Of a stretch of DNA of 5,779 bases, positions 1 through 5,711 are shown in pieces. The number at the start of each line of letters is the position of its first letter. The stretch's first letter is position 1. Under the pieces are notes generated by a model that saw only the letters and a list, made by a program, of their open reading frames with translations, was not told where the DNA came from and ran no database searches. Source of the stretch: UKL13-2 sp031370625 (GTDB lineage Bacteria > Pseudomonadota > Gammaproteobacteria > Burkholderiales > Usitatibacteraceae); the NCBI GenBank assembly GCA_031370625.1, contig JANMQR010000243.1, positions 1 to 5,779 of the forward strand. The letters run 5' to 3'. The translations under genes and the position numbers were made by a program.

Positions 1-132
1 TTGATAACCTGTTTGCCAATACCTTTTCCCTGCTGGTTGGGCAGAATATAAATTTTGTGTAGTTTATAAACAGATAGATGATTTTCATTAACAGAGTAAG
101 AAGCAAACGCAACAGGTTTTTCTAAGTCTTTC
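1..132 (-). pseudogene. GNAT acetyltransferase fragment (central part only)
   Basis: Read on the minus strand, bases 126 to 3 encode a stretch containing KPVAFASYSV, then YKLHKIYILP, then NQQGKGIGK. This is the core of a GCN5-related N-acetyltransferase: the beta-4 strand, the beta-4/alpha-3 turn and the acetyl-CoA pyrophosphate-binding Q/R-x-x-G-x-G/A motif, here QQGKGIGK. Such enzymes move an acetyl group from acetyl-CoA to an amine; the substrate cannot be told. The C-terminal part lies beyond the left edge. The usual 70-90 residues before beta-4 are missing: to the right the frame stays open, with an ATG at 155-153, but the residues there (VSSASSKKDLE) do not look like a GNAT N-terminus and the DNA belongs to the HD-GYP gene on the other strand. 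The fragment is AT-rich (41 of 120 bases are G or C). It is either the remnant of a gene cut by a rearrangement or one side of a chimeric assembly join. The GNAT assignment is firm; the right boundary is approximate. Confidence 0.65.
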
Positions 133-1971
133 TTGGATGAAGCGGATGAGACCATCTCGCGTGCTTTAAAAGTCGGCACGTGCTCAGATGTCGTAGCGCT
201 CGAATCGCTTGCAATGCAATTGATATCACTTAATGTAGATGAACAGCGCCAGATTAAGCTGATGAACGACGCTTCTATCTTTTTATACATTTCTGGCCGT
301 CCTGATCGTGGACTTATTGTTGCCACTAAAGCGCGCGACTTTGCTCTCTCGGTTGCCGATGCTAAATCAACTTCTGCAGCGCTTGCTGTGGTGGGAATAT
401 GCGCTGCAGACACTGGTAATCTCCCGCTTGCGATGGAAGCATATGCAGACGCCTTGTCGTTAGCGCAGAAAGGCAATGATACATCTCGCGAAGGCAAAGT
501 CTGGCAGAACCTAGGATCGGCCTTAGCTTATAGCGGACTATTTCGAGAGTCAAACGCATGTTTTGTACGAGCTTTAGAATTATCAAGGAGTTCTAAAGAT
601 TTAGAACCATTTTCAGCTGGGATACATACCAATATCGCGCTCAATTACTTGCATTTGGATGAAATTGGTTTGGGCCTTGCGGCAATCGAAAAGTCGATTG
701 AGTTGTCTGAGAATTTGATTGGAGCGCACGCAATGCTAAATCGCGTGCTGGCTGAAAATTGCTTTACCCGTTTATGCTTAGAGGTCGAGAATTTTGAGGG
801 CGCGCGAGCGCATGCTGCCGTCGCACGCGTTTTCGCATTGCAGTCCAAGTCCCCAAGAGCCGAGGTTTCCTCTTCTGTCGCAGAGGGTCTAGCGGAGGTT
901 TTTTCTGGTCATGCTGACGTTGGGATTTCACGTCTCACCTCCGCTCTCCAGCGCGGCATCGCGCTAAAAGTCACCATCCGCGAAGTCCTCGTCGCCCTCG
1001 TCAAAGCCCACGAGCACATCGGCCAGCATGACAAAGCGCTCGAATATCTCAACATGATGCTCGAACAACAGCGCAAGACCCAGGCCGCCAACGTTCTCCA
1101 GCACGTCAAACGTCATCTCGAACAACTGCACGTTGCCGACAAAGATTCGCCTATTGAGGACGCTTCCCAGATTATCAAAAAGCTCCTCACGCGCGCCGAA
1201 GTCTTTGAAGGCCGCGTCGCCAAGCGCGAATTGCAGAAACGTGATCAGCAACTGTTTGTTGCCCGCGTTGAAGTGATGGAACGTCTGGCCGTCGCGGCTG
1301 AGCTGCGGGACGACTCCACCGGTGAGCACTCCTACCGGGTCGGTCGTCTCGCCAGCCTGCTTGCCAAGAGCTTGGGCTGTGATGACGACATGATCTTTAT
1401 GATCGATATTGCCGCCCGACTCCACGATATCGGCAAAGTCGGCATTCCCGACGGCATTCTGCTCAAACCCGACAAACTCAACGCCTCCGAACGCGAGGTC
1501 ATGAAAACCCACACCACCATCGGTGCGCAAGTATTAGCCCAAAGCCAGATCCCGCATATGCAAATGGCGGAAGAGATTGCCCGTTGTCACCATGAGTGGT
1601 GGGACGGCAATGGCTATCCATCCGGCATGGCGGGTGAAGATATTCCGTTGGCAGCACGCATCACTGCCTTGGCCGACGTTTATGATGCCCTCACCCACAA
1701 GCGGGCATACAAGCACGCGTGGACGGAAGACAGTGCCCTTACCGAAATTCTGGCCTTGCGGGGCAGACAGTTTGATCCGAAGTTAACCGATGCTTTCTTG
1801 GCCTTGATCACCAGCCTGCGTCGTGAACATCCGGATATGGATGCGTTACTCGGCCAAGCCGCAAAGGCCTCACCGTTCATCATCGCCCGCACGCGGATTC
1901 AGGAAACCCTGGAGCTGAATCGTGAGCCAGGCGCCACGATTGGGCCGGATCGGTTTGATTTGCAGCGGTAG
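133..1971 (+). CDS. TPR-repeat HD-GYP domain protein, predicted c-di-GMP phosphodiesterase
   Basis: A 612-residue soluble protein with no signal peptide or membrane helix. Residues about 40-330 are helical repeats of TPR type (for example 122-155, 162-195, 244-276 and 282-315), usually a protein-binding or sensing scaffold. A charged helical linker (about 345-385) leads to an HD-GYP domain (about 385-565). HD-GYP enzymes hydrolyse cyclic di-GMP to pGpG and/or GMP in the cytoplasm. The catalytic set is nearly complete: H399, H431-D432, K435 (HDIGK), H460, H486-H487, the GYP motif at 494-496 in DGNGYP, and D515. These spacings match, from memory, the structurally studied enzyme PmGH. The Glu four residues before the first His is Ser395, suggesting a two-metal site. 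There is no receiver domain. The start is doubtful: TTG at 133 is the only start codon after an in-frame stop at 97-99 and has no clear ribosome site; the next ATG is at 214. The true 5' end may have been lost at the junction with the GNAT fragment. The first 800 bases are markedly AT-richer than the rest. Confidence 0.88.
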   Translation: MDEADETISRALKVGTCSDVVALESLAMQLISLNVDEQRQIKLMNDASIFLYISGRPDRGLIVATKARDFALSVADAKSTSAALAVVGICAADTGNLPLAMEAYADALSLAQKGNDTSREGKVWQNLGSALAYSGLFRESNACFVRALELSRSSKDLEPFSAGIHTNIALNYLHLDEIGLGLAAIEKSIELSENLIGAHAMLNRVLAENCFTRLCLEVENFEGARAHAAVARVFALQSKSPRAEVSSSVAEGLAEVFSGHADVGISRLTSALQRGIALKVTIREVLVALVKAHEHIGQHDKALEYLNMMLEQQRKTQAANVLQHVKRHLEQLHVADKDSPIEDASQIIKKLLTRAEVFEGRVAKRELQKRDQQLFVARVEVMERLAVAAELRDDSTGEHSYRVGRLASLLAKSLGCDDDMIFMIDIAARLHDIGKVGIPDGILLKPDKLNASEREVMKTHTTIGAQVLAQSQIPHMQMAEEIARCHHEWWDGNGYPSGMAGEDIPLAARITALADVYDALTHKRAYKHAWTEDSALTEILALRGRQFDPKLTDAFLALITSLRREHPDMDALLGQAAKASPFIIARTRIQETLELNREPGATIGPDRFDLQR

Positions 1972-1983
1972 TGCAACCCCTTG

Positions 1984-2014
1984 CCTCTGAATAACGGTTA
2001 GAGGTTGGTTTTTT
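1984..2014 (+). terminator. Possible weak Rho-independent terminator of the HD-GYP gene
   Basis: Thirteen bases after the HD-GYP stop codon, CCTCT (1984-1988) can pair with AGAGG (2000-2004), with two further A-T pairs possible inside a bulge. A six-T run follows at 2009-2014. The stem is short and the loop large, so termination may be inefficient. The T-run lies inside the predicted tRNA promoter, so the two elements overlap. Confidence 0.35.
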
Positions 2015-2033
2015 CACCGCTCGCGGTTATAAT
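2005..2033 (+). promoter_or_regulatory. Sigma-70-type promoter of tRNA-Arg
   Basis: A perfect TATAAT -10 box lies at 2028-2033, with TTGGTT at 2005-2010 as a partial -35 box (TTG conserved) and a 17-base spacer. Transcription would start at about base 2040, at or just before the mature tRNA 5' end at 2042, so the leader would be nearly absent. The -10 box is convincing; the -35 box is weaker. Confidence 0.6.
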
Positions 2034-2041
2034 ACGGTGAT

Positions 2042-2118
2042 GCGCCCATAGCTCAGATGGATAGAGTACTTGGCTACGAACCAAGGGGTCGTGGGTTCGA
2101 ATCCTGCTGGGCGCACCA
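2042..2118 (+). tRNA. tRNA-Arg (anticodon ACG)
   Basis: A complete 77-base cloverleaf. The acceptor stem GCGCCCA (2042-2048) pairs fully with TGGGCGC (2108-2114), followed by discriminator A2115 and genomically encoded CCA (2116-2118). The D arm begins TAGCTCAG. The anticodon stem CTTGG (2069-2073) pairs with CCAAG (2081-2085) around the loop CTACGAA, giving anticodon ACG at 2076-2078. The T loop is TTCGAAT; its stem includes two G-U pairs. In bacteria A34 of this tRNA is deaminated to inosine by TadA, so it reads CGU, CGC and CGA. The gene stands alone between its own promoter and terminator, with no other tRNA in the window. Confidence 0.97.
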
Positions 2119-2125
2119 TGAATTC

Positions 2126-2153
2126 AAGGGCTTACAGAAATGTAAGCCCTTTT
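2126..2153 (+). terminator. Rho-independent terminator of tRNA-Arg
   Basis: A perfect 11-base-pair stem (2126-2136 with 2141-2151) closed by a GAAA tetraloop, ending in four T at 2150-2153, starting seven bases after the tRNA CCA end. Polarity fits the plus strand. On the minus strand the stem is followed by GAATTC rather than a T-run, so it should be a poorer stop for transcripts arriving from the diguanylate cyclase gene, though it may still shield the converging units. Confidence 0.85.
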
Positions 2154-2178
2154 CATTTGTGCTGACGCTTATTTTTGT

Positions 2179-3984
2179 CTACTCAGCAGAGGCGAGCGTC
2201 ATGCCGATTCGCCGCACGCAGTTCTTGCCGTTTTGTTTGCCGACATACATTGCGGCATCAGCGCTTTTCAGTAATCCCAGTGGGTCGTGTCCATCTGCGG
2301 GGGCCAACGCGTAGCCGATGGTGATGCCAACGTGGCAGGTATGTTGCGTCAGACTGAACGGTAGCCGAAACGCGTCGAGCAATTTGTGACCTAACTCGCG
2401 CGCCTGTTTTTCGCTGTGCAGCCCACTGGCCATAACCACAAATTCGTCGCCTCCTAGTCGCGCCACCACATCGCCCGCGCGCATGGTCGCGCGCAGGCGG
2501 CTCGCAGCCACCACCAGCAACTCATCACCGACATCGTGACCATGCTGATCGTTGACGGGTTTGAACTGATCCAGATCCAGCATGTAAACCGCGAGAATAT
2601 TTTGCGCTGTCGCATTCGGCAATGCCGCGAGCAGGGTTGCCTGCAAGCCGCGACGATTCAACAATCCCGTGAGCGGATCTGAATGGGCGAGTGACAGCAG
2701 GGCGTCGTGTTCAAGCGTTGCTTGCTGTGCCGCACGGTGGACAGCCGCTGATCGCAGCACCGCGATACGCAAAAAAATCAGCATGTCGATGGTTGCGCCG
2801 ATCTGAAACGAATGCAGCGTCCAGAAGTTCGCGCCGATTGCGCCGCGCACGACGCCAATCATGACCACGCTGGCAATCGCATACGTCACCCACGCCGCGA
2901 TGAAATACGCGCCGGTGTGGTCGCCTCTGCGCATCCGCGCAATCGCACCCGGCACGCCCAAAAGCGATGGCAGCGGGCTAAAAAGACCCATGACGATACT
3001 GACGAAATAAATATCGAAGATACTGAACGCGTGACCGATGCCGGTAACGACAAATATCGCGCCAACGATGCGCATCGCCAAGCGTAATTTCGGGCTCATG
3101 TCGCCGCCCAATACGTCGACTACAAATAAAGTGGTGCCGAATGCTGCCAGCAGCGAGCTGAGTCCAGCGGCATGGCTACCAATCCAGCTGCCATCGGGCC
3201 ATAAATACTGCTCGCCGATACCGAAAAAATGCACCGAAAATAGCCCGCTGCCGAAAATCAGCAGCCCATATTTGAGGTAAAGCGGCTCGCGCAAACTCAT
3301 CCATTGCAGCAGGCTGTACAACAACAGACAAAGCACCAAACTTGTCAGCAAGCCCTGCAACATTTGCTCGTTCATCGCGTGAGCATGAAACGCAGATGGC
3401 GAACTCAATGTGATGGGTAAAATCATTGCGCCAGGCGTGTCGACGCGCAAGATCAGCGTGTGTGTGGCACCTGGTTTTAAATTGAGCTCGACGGCGAGCG
3501 AGCGGCTGCGCATGGGGCGGATTGCGTGCGGTACCGCAAGGCCTAAACTTGCTTCGCGAATAGTCTCACCGTCGCGCACGAGATAAACATCCACTCGTTT
3601 CAATAACGCATAGTCGATATCGAGCACCCAATCTTCATGTGCCCCGGCCGCCAGCGAAACTGGCACTTGCAGCCACATTACTTTGTGGCGAAGTCCCAGT
3701 GTCGCGTAGGCAGATTGAAGCGTCGTGAATTTATCCGGCGAAGCGATCACATCCGCAATCGTCAATTTGCTTTCCGGGTCATGGATAAACGTGACCGAGG
3801 GCCAGAGCTCAACGGTGGTGGTACGGTTGTCCAATGCAACCGTTGGCGCGGCCGTCGCGAGCGGCGGTGCAAGCGTGGTGAGCGCAAACAGGGCCAACGC
3901 GCCAATCGCCGCTTGCGTGCGGCGCAAGAAGCGTTTCAATACATTTTTGTGCTTGGCGTCGTGCAACAGGGCAAAGCTTCTCAT
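2179..3984 (-). CDS. Membrane diguanylate cyclase with 7TMR-DISM sensor (GGDEF)
   Basis: With the ATG at 3984 the protein has 601 residues. A signal peptide with basic KRFLRR (17-22) and a hydrophobic core (24-46, ending ATAAP) precedes a periplasmic beta-rich domain (about 60-200) resembling 7TMR-DISMED2, a presumed carbohydrate- or ligand-binding sensor. Seven hydrophobic helices follow (about 208-231, 236-257, 271-292, 302-321, 322-349, 358-379, 387-410), then a cytoplasmic GGDEF domain (about 428-590) that makes cyclic di-GMP from two GTP. The active site looks intact: DPLTGLLNRR at 436-445, D470 and D513 for metal, N478 and D487 for guanine, GGDEF at 511-515. The product-inhibition site RxxD is present at R502-D505, five residues before GGDEF, so feedback control is expected. 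There is no EAL domain. The frame stays open to a GTG at 4071, but the extra 29 residues would be encoded partly by tandem repeats and put more sequence before the signal peptide, so the ATG is preferred; neither start has a good ribosome site. The gene converges on tRNA-Arg. Confidence 0.9.
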   Translation of the reverse strand: MRSFALLHDAKHKNVLKRFLRRTQAAIGALALFALTTLAPPLATAAPTVALDNRTTTVELWPSVTFIHDPESKLTIADVIASPDKFTTLQSAYATLGLRHKVMWLQVPVSLAAGAHEDWVLDIDYALLKRVDVYLVRDGETIREASLGLAVPHAIRPMRSRSLAVELNLKPGATHTLILRVDTPGAMILPITLSSPSAFHAHAMNEQMLQGLLTSLVLCLLLYSLLQWMSLREPLYLKYGLLIFGSGLFSVHFFGIGEQYLWPDGSWIGSHAAGLSSLLAAFGTTLFVVDVLGGDMSPKLRLAMRIVGAIFVVTGIGHAFSIFDIYFVSIVMGLFSPLPSLLGVPGAIARMRRGDHTGAYFIAAWVTYAIASVVMIGVVRGAIGANFWTLHSFQIGATIDMLIFLRIAVLRSAAVHRAAQQATLEHDALLSLAHSDPLTGLLNRRGLQATLLAALPNATAQNILAVYMLDLDQFKPVNDQHGHDVGDELLVVAASRLRATMRAGDVVARLGGDEFVVMASGLHSEKQARELGHKLLDAFRLPFSLTQHTCHVGITIGYALAPADGHDPLGLLKSADAAMYVGKQNGKNCVRRIGMTLASAE

Positions 3985-4060
3985 TTGGCTAAGGCAAGTG
4001 ATTATTATTTTTTTTGTAATTCGGCGGCGAAGTGCGGGACGGCGAGCGGCTACATACAAA

Positions 4061-4100
4061 CCAAGAAACACCGAAAACCACCAAGAAACACCAAGAAAGT
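4061..4100. repeat. Four tandem 10-base repeats
   Basis: Four consecutive decamers: CCAAGAAACA, CCGAAAACCA, CCAAGAAACA, CCAAGAAAGT. Units 1 and 3 are identical; unit 4 differs from them at the last two bases and unit 2 at several. The preceding decamer (4051-4060, TACATACAAA) may be a decayed fifth copy. The array lies between the DUF2236 gene and the diguanylate cyclase, in the predicted leader of the cyclase. From general recollection, short A-rich tandem repeats of this style occur between genes in many environmental bacteria; their role is not known to me. Confidence 0.75.
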
Positions 4101-4161
4101 ATTTCTATTTGTAGCGCCGTCGTTTCTCAGCATGCAAGGTTGCCACCCGTTTAATTTACTG

Positions 4162-4190
4162 ATTATCACAGCGCCACAGTGAAGACACAA
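4162..4190 (-). promoter_or_regulatory. Candidate extended -10 promoter for the diguanylate cyclase
   Basis: On the minus strand TTGTGT (4190-4185) is followed after exactly 17 bases by GATAAT (4167-4162), which is preceded by TGT, giving an extended -10 element. GATAAT matches the consensus at five of six bases; TTGTGT matches only its first three. Transcription would start near 4155 and yield a leader of about 170 bases before the ATG at 3984, containing the decamer array. The 260-base gap shows no other gene and no clear terminator for the DUF2236 gene, so some read-through from upstream is also possible. Confidence 0.35.
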
Positions 4191-4244
4191 GCACGAGACA
4201 GCCATTCGTACCAAAAGAAACGAGTCGCCAAGTTTGAAAGCGTG

Positions 4245-5690
4245 CTAGGTGGTGCGCGAGCTGCTCCACCTGCCTCGGGTGGTCACGCGATCCTCGACTG
4301 AATTCAGCCAGTTCGGGGCCTTTTTATCATCGCTCCAGCTTGCCACCATGTCGCTGACCCGGTTTAGCAGATGTTGCGGGAGTTTTAGCGGCCGAGTTTG
4401 ATCCATCATCAACTGCGTAATTAATCGATAGCCCAAAATTCGCATTAAAAATCGCGTGATCGAAAATTCAGGCCATACCAACCGCGCAACGGTATCAATC
4501 ACCCGAGAGATCGCCAACATGACATAGAAAAGAACTCGCGACAGCCACGGCACGCTTGCTGTTAGCCCTAGATCTTTCGATGTTTCCGGGCCGACTAAAT
4601 GGCGCGTCATGAGCAGCGGAAACGGCTTAAAAATAGCAAATGGGATCACGCTTTTCATCGCATTTATCAAGGCATTGCCCAGCGCCGGTCGTGGATCGCT
4701 CGTATGCGTCTGCTGGTCTGCGCGTCCGCGTGATTGCATCTGCGCGAACAATTTTTCCGCGCCATCCATCGTGTCGGCCATCAGGGCGCGATCAATGCCC
4801 AACAGATGGCCCGTGACATTCCACGTATGCAAGTACGCTTCCTCATCGGCGCGCGCGAATCCCAACCCCAGCGTGCGCAAACCACGCAGAAAAACATAGC
4901 TGAACGTGAGCAGCGTATAGGCCAATTCCTCCTGATTGCACGGCAATCCATCCTCGCCGGTTTTCCAGCCGTGGGCAAACAACACTTGATGCATGTTGGT
5001 CGCGTCCGAAACCGCGGCAAGCGGTGGCACCACGCCTGCCGCATCACGGGCAAGATCGGCCACGGCGTGTTCCGGACTATCGCGCAGGATGAGGTTGCGA
5101 ATGGTGGCGTGAATCAAGCGCACCTTAAAGATTTGCGCCATCCCACCGCCGGATGGATCCGTTAAACCACCATGCATCATCACCGGAAAAATCATCGCAC
5201 CGGTCGAGCGCACGCGGTAGTCGGTATGCTTTTCCAATTGCCCCGTCACATGCAGCACCGCAGATAAATCAGGAATCACGTAGCACTCTGGCAAACTTGC
5301 GCAAAACAACAGCGTGACCGATAGCGCGCCGTAGTCCATGAACAATTCTTCCGCGCGCGCCATCTTCGCACGATCTGCCCATGTTGGTAGTTCGCGGCTG
5401 GCCGCAACATAGTGCAAAAGTGGCGCAGTAATTTCTGGTGCCAGACCGGCCTGCGGCTGCCATGCGCCCAAATTTTCGTTGGTGGTCCAATCGCCAAACA
5501 CCTTGGTTACGGCAGCAATTTTCTTCCACTGGTTTTGCCATTCGGCACCCTGCGCAAATCCGCCGCCGGTGGCTTCGCCTGAAGGAGCCACACCGCGCCA
5601 ATCGCCCATGATTTTTTCCATCGTCTCATCTGCAAGCGGATCGGCGCGAAACTGCATCTGATCGAGCAAATCGTGGTGTTGATCTTTCAT
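4245..5690 (-). CDS. DUF2236 / MpaB-family heme oxygenase (latex-clearing-protein superfamily)
   Basis: A 481-residue protein with the features of the DUF2236 family (oxygenase MpaB / rubber oxygenase catalytic domain). Helix-rich landmarks in order: MDYGALSVTLLFCASLPECY (118-137), a Y-R-x-R-S-T segment (158-163), RLIHATIR (191-198), LAYTLLTFSYVFLRGL (256-271), and W-N-V-T-G-H-L-L-G-I-D (290-300). The spacing R191-x2-H194-x3-R198 equals R195/H198/R202 of the rubber oxygenase Lcp of strain K30 as I recall it, where H198 is the axial heme ligand; R159 and T163 would match Lcp R164 and T168, but Lcp K167 is Ser here. It is therefore probably a b-type-heme oxygenase, but not clearly a rubber-cleaving one; the substrate is unknown. 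No Tat or Sec signal is seen, unlike secreted Lcp, so it is likely intracellular. Hydrophobic helices near 345-361 and 383-405 may touch the membrane. The ATG is supported by an excellent ribosome site. It lies upstream of, and in the same direction as, the diguanylate cyclase. Confidence 0.85.
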   Translation of the reverse strand: MKDQHHDLLDQMQFRADPLADETMEKIMGDWRGVAPSGEATGGGFAQGAEWQNQWKKIAAVTKVFGDWTTNENLGAWQPQAGLAPEITAPLLHYVAASRELPTWADRAKMARAEELFMDYGALSVTLLFCASLPECYVIPDLSAVLHVTGQLEKHTDYRVRSTGAMIFPVMMHGGLTDPSGGGMAQIFKVRLIHATIRNLILRDSPEHAVADLARDAAGVVPPLAAVSDATNMHQVLFAHGWKTGEDGLPCNQEELAYTLLTFSYVFLRGLRTLGLGFARADEEAYLHTWNVTGHLLGIDRALMADTMDGAEKLFAQMQSRGRADQQTHTSDPRPALGNALINAMKSVIPFAIFKPFPLLMTRHLVGPETSKDLGLTASVPWLSRVLFYVMLAISRVIDTVARLVWPEFSITRFLMRILGYRLITQLMMDQTRPLKLPQHLLNRVSDMVASWSDDKKAPNWLNSVEDRVTTRGRWSSSRTT

Positions 5691-5697
5691 GTTTAAG

Positions 5698-5704
5698 CTC
5701 CCTT
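5698..5704 (-). promoter_or_regulatory. Ribosome binding site of the DUF2236 gene
   Basis: AAGGGAG on the minus strand, seven bases before the ATG at 5690. It is the clearest Shine-Dalgarno sequence in the window and fixes the DUF2236 start. It lies within the short gap after the stop codon of the putative upstream gene. Confidence 0.75.
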
Positions 5705-5711
5705 GAGATAA

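Noticed and set aside
50..75. TTGTGT and TATAAA-like sequence as a promoter for the HD-GYP gene
   Set aside because: The bases are explained as codons of the GNAT fragment on the other strand, the spacing between the two boxes is too short, and AT-rich coding DNA gives such matches by chance.
964..1530. 188-codon open frame on the minus strand inside the HD-GYP gene
   Set aside because: It lies fully antisense to the conserved HD-GYP domain, whose motifs fix the plus strand as coding. Open antisense frames are expected in this GC-richer half, and its translation shows no recognisable domain.
2042..2118. tRNA-Arg as an integration site for a mobile element
   Set aside because: No integrase gene and no second copy of the tRNA 3' end is present in the window; the DNA directly downstream is a terminator and then an ordinary gene.
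2057..2314. 85-codon plus-strand open frame starting inside tRNA-Arg
   Set aside because: It begins within the tRNA, crosses the terminator and then runs antisense to the cyclase C-terminus.
3637..4182. Plus-strand open frames of 181 and 129 codons opposite the cyclase N-terminus
   Set aside because: They are antisense to the signal peptide and sensor region of a recognisable protein and run through the repeat array. Their composition (many Arg, Cys and Gln) is typical of shadow frames.
4168..4182. Imperfect inverted sequence CACAGCGCCACAGTG as an operator or terminator stem
   Set aside because: Only the outer CAC/GTG and one inner pair match, and no T-run follows on either strand.
4734..5165. 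143-codon plus-strand open frame opposite the DUF2236 gene
   Set aside because: The minus-strand product has family motifs across this region and a strong ribosome site; the plus-strand translation is low-complexity and unrecognisable.
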